DNA of 64,000 nt from NCBI GenBank assembly GCA_019454045.1, contig SKCR01023800.1:186001-250000 (forward strand), read 5' to 3'. This document shows positions 33,872-45,672 of the stretch, one piece after another (position 1 is the first letter of the stretch; every line of letters begins with the position of its first letter). The notes under the pieces were generated by a model. That model was not told the origin of the DNA and did not search any database. It worked only from the letters and a program-made list of their open reading frames with translations. A program made the translations under genes and the position numbers. The DNA comes from Zanthoxylum bungeanum. Lineage: Eukaryota; Streptophyta; Magnoliopsida; Sapindales; Rutaceae.

Positions 33872-35937
33872 TGTTGGTTTTTATTTAGGTCCCAAGATCA
33901 AACAAGCAATGAAAAACATACGTGGATACATCAACGGAGGTAGCGGAATACTCACATCGATCGGTTGAGTCGATTTAGAGACGATTCAAGCCAAGAAACC
34001 CACTGCCATTCACGCCCAAACTGTACAGTGAACTGCCTCCAAAAACAGAAATTTGAGTGAAGAAACGGAGCTCCAAGCCTCGTCTAACGGATCCCGGCTC
34101 ATGGGCGAACCTCCCTACCACCTTCGCAAGACTCGTAAGTGTGCTAGCATTTGAATTATCACCATGAAAATCCACTTTTGCTTCCCCATTGCTCACGCCA
34201 TTTATGCTTCAAAAACAGTCCACTTTTTGTGTTTGGGCGTGAGGTAGATGAGAGAGATGAGAGAGAAATGTGTTTGTTGACTTAATAAAATGTAAAGCAA
34301 AAAGATTATATATATTTTCCAAAAATAAATAATCAATTTTCATTTAACTTTATCAAATAAATCAAATGAATTATTGGAGCCAAAAACAAAAAGTTTTCCC
34401 TCCAAAAGGCTTTTTACACTTTATGTCAAGTCCATCACTATTCACATCAACTTTAAGTCATATCAACTTTAAGTCATGTCTTTCAATCAATCAATCACAT
34501 CAATCAATCACATCACTCAAAGTGACATTTGATTTGACGCTTGATGTGACTAATGATTTGACGCTTGATGTGACTTGCATCGCCGCACTCGAATTCGAAA
34601 TACGAATGCGCTCGCAATAACACTCGGGCTGGTTTGCTAATTCTAAATTAATGTTTTCCCATCGCGTCGTAATTAAATGATCACGCCCAGCGAATTCACT
34701 ATTCACGTCGCTAACGAATTAATTCTAAATTAATTCGTTCGCCCGAATTAAAATCTAATTCTAATTCCGCGTCGTCGAAATCTAATTTCGTTTAATGTAT
34801 CAAATATATTAATTTACCGATTAATTCCAAATTAATCGTTATCTCTCTCTAGACGATATTTTATCCTAGATAAAATATCTCCGTAATTAATCCTAGATTA
34901 ATTTTCTCTCTCTTCTATATAATCCCAGATATTCAAGAGTTGTGCGTCATCGGTGGATTATCGGGAAGCGACCCATGAGATCTCCGGATAAGTTGGCAGT
35001 AGTAAATACGGTCGTCGGAGTATCCGAATCACGTACGTACCAAGTACTACGTTCTACCGATTTACGAGACAAGGTCGACTCCTAGCAAAGCACGATGTCT
35101 ACCAAATTCTCCGGTCATATTCATCTAAGAATATTAAGATCTGTATCAAGCGTAGTATACCATTGTATTGTGTGTAGCGGCCCAGTATCGGATAGTCACG
35201 TGCTAGGGCTGGGGCTGGATAAGTGTTTAGGGTATTCATGACCTGGTCATAATATCACGATTGGATGCGCATCACTTAAGAGCACTAATACCGTATCCTG
35301 CGTGACATCATCTCCAATATGACTGAAGTGATACTTCCGTCTCGACATCACACCCAATACACTACGACTCTCTGATAACAGAAGTGGTGTACGCAGAACC
35401 GGTCAAAGCCCCCTACCACCAAGACCAAAGTTTATCGATTATCGTAAGTATTAGCGATGCAAGTCTCAGGTTAAGACTATACACACCTACCTTGCTTTCG
35501 GCCTCCCATAGACACATAGTCATAATACCAATGGGATTCCGAGGGGTCTATCCAGAGCGAAGCTGTTTCCCGTACCATCGGTGAAACACGACCTCCTATC
35601 GCACTTGCATAAGTATCCAATACTTATATATATGAGAACTATGTCGTTGTGCCCTCATAACGTACACAAGTGCAATACTAGCCTATTCCGCATTATCGAT
35701 GTCCAGTCTCGATAATACTCCGGCTAGGGATATTTAATGATTAATCCTTCGGGGACTGATACTGTCTCATATCATTCTCAGTCCAGGAACTAATCATAGG
35801 GACCTCTCTTCATTTATATATCTATGGTGATCTAATCACAAACGATGAGAGTGCAATTTCCTTATCACATAGTTAATTTGCTACAACAACACAATGATCT
35901 GTGCAAACAGTGACGCTATGGGTCATATTATCCAACA
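33872..35937 (-). mobile_element. A2 5' LTR (2066 bp)
   Basis: Partner of 25924-28035. The PBS next to its left edge is mutated (GCTCTTTATGCCAT where A1 has GCTCTGATACCAT). The hairpin array is at 34713-34932, including a perfect dyad at 34855-34879 (11-bp arms GATATTTTATC around CTA) that has a one-base loss in the other LTR. Confidence 0.95.
34713..34932. repeat. Array of 8 triloop inverted repeats (A2 5' LTR)
   Basis: Same series as 26764-26980, starting with 12-bp arms at 34713-34739. Confidence 0.88.
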
Positions 35938-36752
35938 GAAAATTTATTTTTTTGTTTCTTGATGATTTAGAAAGGTTCAATTCTGAAAAATTGGGGCTTT
36001 TGGTTGTGGATGATGAATTGGAAGTGTTGATGCATGTGTGAAGTAGTTTTGGATGAAATTATTGTAATTTTGGTCCAATTTATTCATTTGATGATATTTC
36101 CATTCTAGAGTGGTATGACCACTTCTGTAACACCTAGAATTGTTCTTGGGTGCTTCATGTGTGATGACTTTGGTTGGTGTTTTCATTAATTGATTTAATC
36201 TTAAGAATTTAGATTTAAAGCATGAAAATTAAAATTTTTGATTTCTGGATCAGATCTGAATAAAATGGAAATTTTTTGATGAAAATAATGTGTTATGAAT
36301 ATATTGGATATGTTTTGGGAGTTGGAAAAATTTCTGGAGAGTGTTTCGGAGTTGAAATAAGCGAAAATGGCGAAAAATAGAGTTACCAGGTGACTTTTGA
36401 GCCAACCAGGTGACGACTATCCAAACAGTGTGTTCGTTACTGTTCAGGCACCCCATGAACTTCCCTAATACTATTGGAGCTGACCTGGGCAGTCTCTATA
36501 AGTGTTGGGTGGTCGGTTCGATTAAAAACGCATTTTACATCATTTTACGGAAAAACATTTTTCGTAAAAGTTTCGCGACGTTTCCTTTATATTTATGTCA
36601 CTATTTGATATCGAATAAATAGGTTTAGGTGAAATGTGAATAAATTATTCATATTAGATATTGAATAATATATTCCGTAATTTGAAAAAGTTTTAAATTA
36701 TGATTTCTCTTGAACCGCGCTTCCGCTGCGCCCTTCGCCTAAAACCCCAACA
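35938..36752 (+). mobile_element. B+ 5' LTR, segment 3 of 3
   Basis: Resumes with GAAAA, matches the 3' LTR from about 42710, and ends CCCCAACA at 36752. Confidence 0.92.
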
Positions 36753-36756
36753 AAAA

Positions 36757-36771
36757 TGGTATCAGAGCAGG
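36757..36771 (+). other. Primer-binding site of B+, initiator tRNA-Met type
   Basis: TGGTATCAGAGCAGG lies four A residues after the LTR end. The same 4-base spacing is seen in G (62171-62182). Confidence 0.95.
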
Positions 36772-37122
36772 TCTGAACCTTCATCCATTGCATTATTCAT
36801 GCTTGATATTTGATATTTAATCCAATTTTAATGTTCACAGATGCATATAATTTATATATGTTTCTTGAATTTTTGGTTCTACGCTAATGAAAATGTAATG
36901 GAAATTTAATCGTTAAATTAAGTTATGTTTTCTATAGGTAGAATTGAATTGCTTAGAAAATGATTTAAATTAAAATTTTGCATTTGATGTGGAGTATAGT
37001 TTCCTAAGGAAAATCCCCGCTTTGAAATAAGGCTGTTAAAGTGACGTGTATTCGATATATATTTCTTGGTCCGTCTTATCAGTACGGTTTATGGGTATCT
37101 TTCCATAAATGCATCCGAGATC

Positions 37123-37410
37123 GTGCCAAAGCTGTGAGGGTGTAGGTTATGGGATTTTATCCATGCCGTTTTTATATTGATACTAGACAAATTCAAGTGA
37201 AAGTGGAAATTCTAAACATGCCAAAGCTGTTAGGACTACATCGGTAGCTTGGGTTTTTCATTGACAAGTGAAGCCTTGATATGCCTCCTTGTGAACATGC
37301 CAAAGCTGTCATAACGAGAAACAGTCAGAACAAAAATCAGGAGTTACTGGTGAGTGATTGACAATGCGTTGTCTACCTAATGAATATATGTATGTGAGAT
37401 CGTGCCAAAG
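37123..37410 (+). repeat. Iterated TGCCAAAGCTGT motif in B+ leader, 4 copies
   Basis: GTGCCAAAGCTGT at 37123, ATGCCAAAGCTGT at 37218 and 37297, and GTGCCAAAG at 37402. The same four occur in reverse complement in the related element G (61648-61942). Confidence 0.85.
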
Positions 37411-40400
37411 GTGAGTCGAAATATATTCATGGGATCCTACTCTCACTATAGAATTTGATTTAATTATTGAAGTCCCGTTCTCCGTTAGGGATTACGGTAT
37501 TACAAAAAATAGTGGGAAACATTACTGGGTTAAAAATCCATAACAAATGCAGTGCGTAATTTTATGGAAAATTCTGTTTCATTTTCTTTTTATTATATAT
37601 TGTTTATAGAATTATACTTCTAATCCATTGCATGCTTATTACTTGAATAGGTTTTCTGACTTTACTTATGGTTGGGTTATTCTAGAATAGGTTCTAGAAA
37701 GATAGTAGACTAAGATATTGTTAGATTAGTTTAAAACCATCTGGAACTATTGTTCCGATTTCCTTGTAAATCAAGATGGTTAGTGACTTAGTTTCTAAGT
37801 CACAATTAGGTAATCTAAATAGATATCTACTTTAGGATATAATACTCTTGAAATAATAGTTTCTTATGCAGTAAAAATTACGAATTAGTTCATGTCTCGA
37901 GATTCTTGACTGACATTAAAAAAATCCATTTAGTATTTGTTTATCTTTTAATGACGTTTCTTGGCTTTAATGACTTTTAGAAGTCACGTGTTTGACACAG
38001 TTTGCTGATCAATTATTTATAATAGTTGTGAATGATTGAACATAAATTATAAAGCTTAAGAAATGAGATGCGTATAATTGTATATAGAGAGTATTGATTC
38101 TCATAATACGACAATTATAAGTATTGAATTCCATATCTCTCTTCTAGTTAATTAAAATAATATTTAATGATTGTTTGATATTTGATATCAGAACTTGTGA
38201 CTATTGGATAATTACTTATTCTATATAAATGGTTGTTACATATTTTAATAAGACTAGTAGTGTCATTAATGAACAGATAAATATTAAGAAAAAATATTTA
38301 GTTAACTAAATAACTTAGAACAATGCTTTATGAGTTTTTATCACATGAGCATTAGATGCTTGTTCCTTATGGCAAAGGATGGTCTGATACGAGATCACAC
38401 CAAATATCCTTATCCATTTAATGAATATTGTATTCAAGATGTAATTAAATCTCATTTAACCAATGATCTTCATTGGACCACAGTTTTATTAGACTAATAT
38501 ATTGGATACATGTAGTTTAATGAATTAGAAATTGCCTTAGATAGTTTTCTTTACTCCGTAACTTAATTAATGATTTGTCATGATTTTATTACGTGTTTCT
38601 AATAGAGAACATGTTGAACGTCTTGAATTGTTTGAGAACTTTCAATATGTTTCTGATGAAACGAGGATAGAATATTTTGAATGATTTAAAGATTTTCTAT
38701 TTAAAGTATTGAAAATTATAATTTTAGAATTCATCGTGAATTTTTGAATTGTTCAAAGATGTTTGATATGATCAAATATATTAATTAAGACAATTAGTTT
38801 TAAAGTTATTTAATGAATTTGATTCTTACTCAATATTAAACTTTCATGATTTCATCTTGATGGAATTGGTCAGTGGGAGTAATTGAATCTTATATGATTT
38901 GATTCATTGATATTGAGTGTTACCGAATTAGTTTTCAATACCCTTGAGGTTATGCTCCAGTAACACTAATTCATCTCTTTAATTTAGGTTCCATTTGTTC
39001 CTACAGTTACATATATGATATGTATAGTGGAAAATTCGAATCTTGAAAACTTTGAGATTTGAAACTTTCTTTTGTATAATTGTTATATAATTGAAAGTAC
39101 TTGTGCCTCAGAGGTACAAGTAAGGTTTATCATTTATTCTATTTAATGGAATATTATATTCTATTTAATAGAATATCTTTTCTACGATCCTGAGTAATTA
39201 AATTCTTTTATTACTTGGTGTGTAACATCAGATGATGACGATTGTAGATAAGAATTGACTTATTAATGTGAGAATGATAAACTGTAACAGAATTACATAA
39301 TTAATAAGATGAAATGACCCTTTGACATCTTCTGTATAAGTGTAATAGGATGTCAAAATCATTTACAAAGTATTTGATACTTAATGATTCTATTATTTTC
39401 TTATCGAAGAAAATTATCCTATAATTTATAGTGAGAGCGATATTTGATATCGATTTCGGAAATTACCATTGAACCATAGATCTAAGATTGTTCTTAGCTT
39501 ACTACGATTAAGTTTTGAACTTGATTAAGCTTTCTGTATGAATAATTCATAAATTGTGCAAATTATTTGCGCAGCATAAGCAAAGTAAGCTTGTTAAAGG
39601 TTTGACCTTTATAGTATGACAATGAGAAAGGCTATCCTCAGTAATCTATTGTAGATGAAAAAACTTGCCTCTAGTCGCACTAATTGAATAATTAAATATC
39701 TGTTGGTTAATATTGATATTAAACTGTATTTTGGCTAAATAATGCAAAGTGGTGTTCTTGAATGGTTTCTTCGAATGAGATATCCGTCGTGATTTCTTTG
39801 TTTAAAGAAGTTCATTCTAGAATGGCCCTAGAGTTTGTATTCTGCTAAGATCACGGTTTGATATACTAGCTTATGGAGCCTATTGTAGACTCAGATAAGA
39901 TTTCCGGAAACATGTGTTCTCTAATTTTGATAAAGTCAGATAGTCTGATTATATCAAAGCATAAAGAATACATATTTGTTACTAGGGTCAGTAGAAGCGT
40001 ACAAATTTTTTTCTAAGATTATATATCCTAACGACATTATCATTATCAAAGTAATAATAGGATGTTTGTAAAGTAAAATGTTTACTTAAGTCTCATTTTC
40101 TCCGTGTAAGCAGCGAACGTAGTCTCTGTTATATTTGATATAAACTTTCATATATGATATAAACTAAGAGACTTGTGAGATATTCCCATTAGTCGCGTAT
40201 TAGTTATGATCTAATAAAGGACACAGTAAGACTATATGTATGACAGTTAGTATAACTGTTTGACAGTTAACGCGTCTTTTATATATATAGTATTCATCTT
40301 TCGTAGATGATAATTCCTTATTGAAAGAGAGATTGATTAGAATGTCTAGTCAATGTTATGTATCATAAGATGATGGCGTAATGAATACTATATTATGTTC

Positions 40401-41027
40401 GATTAAAGATGTCAATTTAATCGTAATTGTTACGAGTTATTTTGATATGCTGCTGACCATATGATGGATCTTGAAACTTGATCTTTGTTATCTTAGAGAT
40501 ATTTAGAACGAATTTCTTATTCATGGAGAATTTAGCCTGCAACCATAAAGTCAGATTATTTTTTATCCTAATTATGACATTAGATGATCTATGTTATATA
40601 AAATCAAAAAAGATGTAGTGGGAATGTTACCGTTGATTCTACTAAACTAGTGGAATCAGTTGCAACTTATAAAGTATTGACTTATGAAGTTGCATAGTGA
40701 CCCTATAGATGAGAAGTTTTCATATTAGTGTAGTGCTTGTGATTGTCTTATAGTATTTTGGATTTGATCCATATATACTTAGCAACTCAGTAGCTATAGC
40801 ACAAAACCAATATAGCGTCTGAGTCATATCGATGTTTGCAGAATATGAATGACGCTGACTAAAGAAAAAGATTGGGTTTGTTGGATAGACTCGATTTGTT
40901 AAGCGGGCTTACTTGTTGTTGCCTACCTTTTGAGTGTAAGGTGAGCTCTAAAGGGCCATGAGTATACGATACACATTAAGATGTGTATAGGATACCATGG
41001 ATTGACACTAGAGCAAATGAGAGAAAT

Positions 41028-43519
41028 TGTTAGGGTTGGTGCTCAGAGTGCCAATCCGGATCGTATTTATGTCCGATTCATAAATATGAGCAATTCTATT
41101 TTCCAAAATATTAATAATTTAATGGTAGCACCCTTGTCTTTTATACACTTATTCGATCTAATTACGATTGGATATCTGATTATGATTAGATCACAACTAA
41201 ATCTGGTGTAGTGATACATGTATATTAGACAAAGACCCTAGGATTTGCAATATAGTGTGCAGTTACAACGTAGTTTGTAATTGATATTGGGAAGTGTACT
41301 ATAAGATGTATATCCTTAAATAAAGTTCATGGTCAAGATTTACTACAGTTATTAAATTCACCGAGACCAGTACAAGTCATATATCGTGACTTAGTCCGAT
41401 GATTTATCCCAGTGAACCATGAGTCTCGGGAGACTCGTATAGACATGTAGGAGTTTATTTGATAATAAATTGAACGACTTACTGAAGATTTCCTAATTGA
41501 TGGTACACCAATAGGAATCTTCACGAGTTGAGCGAGCATAGTGCTCATTTAACTTAAGATACCACAGTGGGATATATGAGTTATCCTCCACACTTTAATG
41601 GCAGTCACATCACCGATCTATTCATGATCAGACATCCGCTTGTTCGTTAGGTGTGGATTAATGCTCATAATAGCCAGTGCGTATCAAGATAGGATCCGTC
41701 AGTCCTGTGTACAGGGCACATGCATCCTTATGATCTAGTAAATCCATGGTTGTGGTATAACTTGGGAAATTAGTTCTGAGTGTTATTTAGGGATCATAAA
41801 TTGAAAGTCGACTATATTATACCGAACAGATTTGACGTTCTTATCTATATCCCAGGTATAATATGGATACCCTGTGATGGAGGGATTATACGTATGCAAT
41901 GAACTCGACTTGCATAGTTTAGCGAGATTATCTGTGGTCGTCATAATTCATGAGCCGGGGAATTATGGACACGAAATTGGATTTTGTGATAGATAAACCT
42001 AAACTTAGAGAGTCCCACAATATGAAGTGTATTCGTTGAGCACTTAGGCAACGCGATATGAATAATACGGATTATTCATAATACTTCATCAGATTAAATG
42101 AGTTAATTCGAATTGTTTAATCGGTTAAATGATAACACATGCATAAGGCTATTTTTGGTCAACAGTAATTAATATGTATTTATATTTGATTCAAAATTTG
42201 ATTTGATACATATTAATTATTTGCCAAATAAGATTTTGTCACATGCCATTAATATATGTATTTGTTATTTAATGTAAATAAAATACATATATAATAATAA
42301 TTATATTAATTAATTATTTAGATATTTAATTTTTAAATATTAGAATAATTAATTGATAAACCTTTTCATAATTGTTATGAAATATATTTTATTATTATTT
42401 GAACACATGAAATGTTTTTATTAAGCTAAATGTGTGTGAATTTGATTTGCCACGAAAAAGCTTAATATAATTTAATTAGATTAAGTTGTAAAAAATGACC
42501 ATAATACCCCTAAATGACGACAATGCAATTTTAAAAAGGGAAATATATTCTTCTTCATTTATTCATCATCAATGGTTGACCAAACACCAAAAAGAAAGCT
42601 CTCAATCTTGATTTGGAGAAACCATGAAGAAATGAAAGAAAATCAAGAAAAAATATTTTAAGGATTTAGGAGATTTAAGGTAATTCTTCAAAACCCTAAG
42701 CCTAGAAATTTAGTTTTTTATTTCTTGATGATTTAGAAAGGTTCTAGGTTCCTTCAATTCTGAAAAATTGGGGCTTTTAGTTGTGGATGATGAATTGGAA
42801 GTGTTGATGCATGTGTGAAGTAGTTTTGGATGAAATTATTGTAATTTTGGTCCAATTTGTTCATTTGATGAGATGTTGCCATTCTAGAGTGTTATGACCA
42901 CTCTTGTAACACCTAGAATTTTTATTGGGTGCTTCATGTGTTGTGACTTTGGTTGGTGTTTGATTAATTGATTTAATCTTAAGAATTTGGATTTAAAGCG
43001 TGAAAATTGGGACTTTTGGTTTCTGGATCAGATCTGAATAAACTAGAAATTTTGTTTTGAAAATAATGTGTTATGAATGTATTGGATGTGTTTTGGGAGT
43101 TGGAACAATTTCCAAAAAGTGTTTCGGAATTGAAATAAGTGAAAACGGCGTTACCGGGCGACTTTTGAGCCAACTGGGTGACGGCTGTCCAAACAGTGAG
43201 TTCGTCGCTGTTTGGGGAGCTCATGAACTGCCCTAACACTATTTGAGCTAACCTGGGCAGTCTCCATAAGTGTTGGGTGGTTAGTTCGGTCAAAAAACCA
43301 TTTTGCATCATTTTAGGGAAAAATATTTTTCGTAAGAGTTTCACGACGTTTCCTTTATATTTACGTCGCTGTTTGATATCGAATAAATAGGTTTAGGTGA
43401 AATATGAATAATTTATTCATATTAGATATTGAATAATTTATTTGGTAATTTGAAAAAGTTTTAAATTTGATTTCGCCCGAACCGCGCTTCGGCTGCGCCC
43501 TTCACCCAAAACCCCAACA
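41028..43519 (+). mobile_element. B+ 3' LTR (2492 bp)
   Basis: TGTTAGGG...CCCCAACA, followed by TSD ATAAC. It is uninterrupted and so is the reference copy for the family B LTR. It includes short TGG-loop dyads such as the one in the ACGAAATTGGATTTTGTGA segment near 41973-41990. Confidence 0.93.
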
Positions 43520-43524
43520 ATAAC

Positions 43525-43821
43525 GACATAAATATATATGAAACGTTGCAAAACTTTTGCTAAAAATATTTTTCCGTAAAATGACGTAAAACATGTTTTC
43601 GACCGAACTACCACCCAACACTTATGGGGACTACCCAGGTCAGCCCCAATAGTGTTAGGGCAGTTCATGAGCTGCCAGAACAGTGACGAACTCACTGTTT
43701 GAACAGCTGTCACCTGGTTGGCAAACAGCTGTCACCTGGTTGGCTCAAAAGTCACTCGGTAACACCGATTTTCACCTTTTTCGCTTATTTCAACTCTGAA
43801 ACACTTTTTGGTAATTGTTCC
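43525..43821 (-). mobile_element. B- solo LTR, middle segment
   Basis: The reverse complement matches B+ LTR 43080-43380 (for example the CACCCAACACTTATGG segment). Its last bases GTTCC are the left TSD of A4. Confidence 0.88.
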
Positions 43822-45672
43822 TGTTGGACAATCATAACCCATAGCATCATTGTTTGTAAAACACATGGTGCTCTTTGTACAAAATAACTATGTGACAAAG
43901 GAAATTGCTCTTTTATCATTTGTAATTTGATTACTTGGATATATAAATGTTAAAAGTCCATATGATTAGTACCAGATTAATAAGATATGAGACAATATTA
44001 ATCCACGAAAGGTTTAATCATTAAATATCCCTAGTCGTAGTATTATCGAGACTAGACATCGATAATGCAGAATAGGCTAGTATTGCACTTGTGCGGGTTA
44101 TGGAAGCTTAACGATATAGTTCTCATATATTTAAGTATTGGATACTTATGCAAGTGTGATAGGAGGTTCTGTTAGCCGTTGGACCGGAAACAGCTTTGCT
44201 CTGGATAGACCCATTGGAATCCCATTGGTAGTATGACTATGTGTCTATGGGAATCCGAATCAGGGTAGGTGTATATGGTCTTAACCTGAGACTTGCATCG
44301 CTAATACTTGCGAGAATCAGTATACTTTGGTTTTGATCGTCCGGAGTTTTAACATGTTATGTGTACCCCTCTTCTGGGTATACTGAGAATCGTAGTATAT
44401 TGGGTGTGATGTCAAGATGGAAATATCACTTCAGTCATATGAAGATGATGATCACGCATGGATATAGAACTAGTACTCTCAAATGCTGCAGCTATCGGGA
44501 TAGTATGACTAGGTCATGATTATCCGATTAAAGAGACTAGTTGCTAGTGATCCGATATATGCTTTGTACGGGGCAATCACAATTCCAGCCCCAGGCCTAG
44601 CATGTGACATCTGATACTGGATCGCAATACACAATATATTATATACTATGCCTAATACAGATTATATATATTCCATGTTGAATATATTTCTAGAGAATTG
44701 GGTAGACACAGTACTTTGCTAGAAGCCAGTCATGTCTTGTAAATCGGTGAGAACGTGGTATTCAAGGATCTCTTGGGTCGCTTCCCAAAGATTCATCGAT
44801 GATATTTGACTCGAACAGAATTAATCTGGGATTAATTACGATAAGAATTAATCTGGGATTAATCATGAGAGAAATAATTAATCTGGGATTAATTGCGATA
44901 AGAAATTATCTGGGATTGAATTCATCTAAAAGAGAGAACCCGATTAATTTGGAATTAATCGGGAAATTAAATTTAATAGTTAAATTGGATTTTACTATTC
45001 AATTTATTTATTTGGGCTAAATAATATATCAGATTTATTAATTGAAATTGGATTTCAATACGGAATTAAAATTAGATTTTAATTCAAGCGAACGAATTAA
45101 TTTGGAATTAATTCGTAAGCGAGTTCCGTAATAATTTTACTAGGTATTATTATTTAATTAAATTAGATTTAATTACGTAGCGACGGAAAATTCGTTTAGT
45201 CAGATTAAACGAACCGGCCCAAAGTGTGTTGTGTAAGCCAACTTGAATTTGGAATTCAAAGTTGGGTGGGATCCACAACTAACATCACTTGTCAAATTCG
45301 TGATGGAAGTAGTTAGCCACTTTAAATGGCATCTTTTTGCCAACACACACAAACAACTTAAGTCAACACACTTTTGGAAATGTGAACTAGTCATCTTCTC
45401 TCTTTCTTCCTCACTTTGGGCGTGACCTTGCCTCTATTTTTCTCGAATTTTATTACAAAATTCACCATTGCTAGCACATTAAGAGTAAAAAAAAGATATA
45501 GGGAAACTCACCCTTGAGTTTGGAATTCAAAGTTAAAGCTTGGAGCTTCCATACATCTATGGAAAAGTTTTGAATCTCATACAATTAATGTGAGTATTTC
45601 CGCTATTTTCACTTGATGCATTCACACTAGAATCATGTTTAGAATCTTTAGGATGTGTTGGACACACTAACA
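43822..45672 (+). mobile_element. Solo LTR A4, copia family A (A1 subfamily), 1851 bp
   Basis: Plus orientation: begins TGTTGGACAATCATAACCC (the reverse complement of the A1 LTR end) and ends GGACACACTAACA. Left flank GTTCC, right flank GTCCG; the surrounding B LTR predicts GTTCC, so the right TSD copy has a 1-bp loss. No internal sequence is present. Confidence 0.88.
44819..45175. repeat. Array of about 11 triloop inverted repeats (A4)
   Basis: Perfect dyads at 44819-44837 (8-bp arms, TGG), 44876-44894 (8, TGG), 44939-44963 (11, TGG), 45041-45059 (8, TGG), 45063-45085 (10, TAG), 45092-45116 (11, TGG) and 45155-45175 (9, TAG). Near-perfect ones at 44846-44864 and 44975-44999, with weaker ones at about 44904 and 45023. 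Confidence 0.88.

Larger units (their letters stand above)
25924..35937 (-). mobile_element. Full-length Ty1/copia element A2, structurally complete, coding-dead
   Basis: A 10,014-bp minus-strand element with perfect TSD GAAAA (25919-25923 and 35938-35942), TGTTGG...CCAACA LTR ends, a 3' LTR at 25924-28035 and a 5' LTR at 33872-35937. The interior runs polypurine tract, RNase H, RT, integrase, gag and leader (left to right, that is 3' to 5'). In the first ~339 bp of the LTR pair I count six differences, all transitions, so insertion is fairly recent. The coding region nevertheless has many stops and frameshifts, so it was probably mobilised in trans. Confidence 0.95.
36753..41027 (+). mobile_element. 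B+ interior, no recognisable protein domains
   Basis: 4.3 kb of AT-rich sequence. The leader (36753-about 37560) has four GCCAAAG motif copies and an AATAGTGGGAAACAT segment, which matches the sequence just upstream of gag in A1 and A2. From about 37560 to 40900 every frame is closed by frequent stops, and I could not find gag, integrase or RT motifs. The end (40870-41027) has the style of a copia 3' end, with a weak purine tract AAATGAGAGAAAT before the LTR. Either the coding region is extremely decayed or the element was non-autonomous. Confidence 0.6.
12260..43519 (+). mobile_element. Full-length family B copia element (B+), host of two nested elements
   Basis: The ends are TGTTAGGG at 12260 and CCCCAACA at 43519, with TSD ATAAC at 12255-12259 and 43520-43524. 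Removing C (12865-24822) and A2 (25924-35937) with one TSD copy each leaves about 9.28 kb: a 5' LTR of about 2511 bp, a 4275-bp interior (36753-41027) and a 3' LTR of 2492 bp. A sample of about 265 bp at the LTR starts (12260 on versus 41028 on) shows about 19 differences, so it is clearly older than A2. I recognise no intact protein domain in the interior. Copia affiliation rests on LTR ends, the Met PBS, and leader features shared with family A. Confidence 0.9.

Noticed and set aside
36757..36771. tRNA-Met gene fragment (TGGTATCAGAGC), also at 8656, 59261 and 62171
   Set aside because: Only 12-15 bases match the tRNA 3' end in complement, always next to an LTR end; these are primer-binding sites, not tRNA genes.
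36753..41027. Copia gag-pol in the B+ interior
   Set aside because: I looked for zinc knuckle, GKY/DDE integrase, YVDD and KTAFLNG signatures in the plus frames and found none that I could defend.
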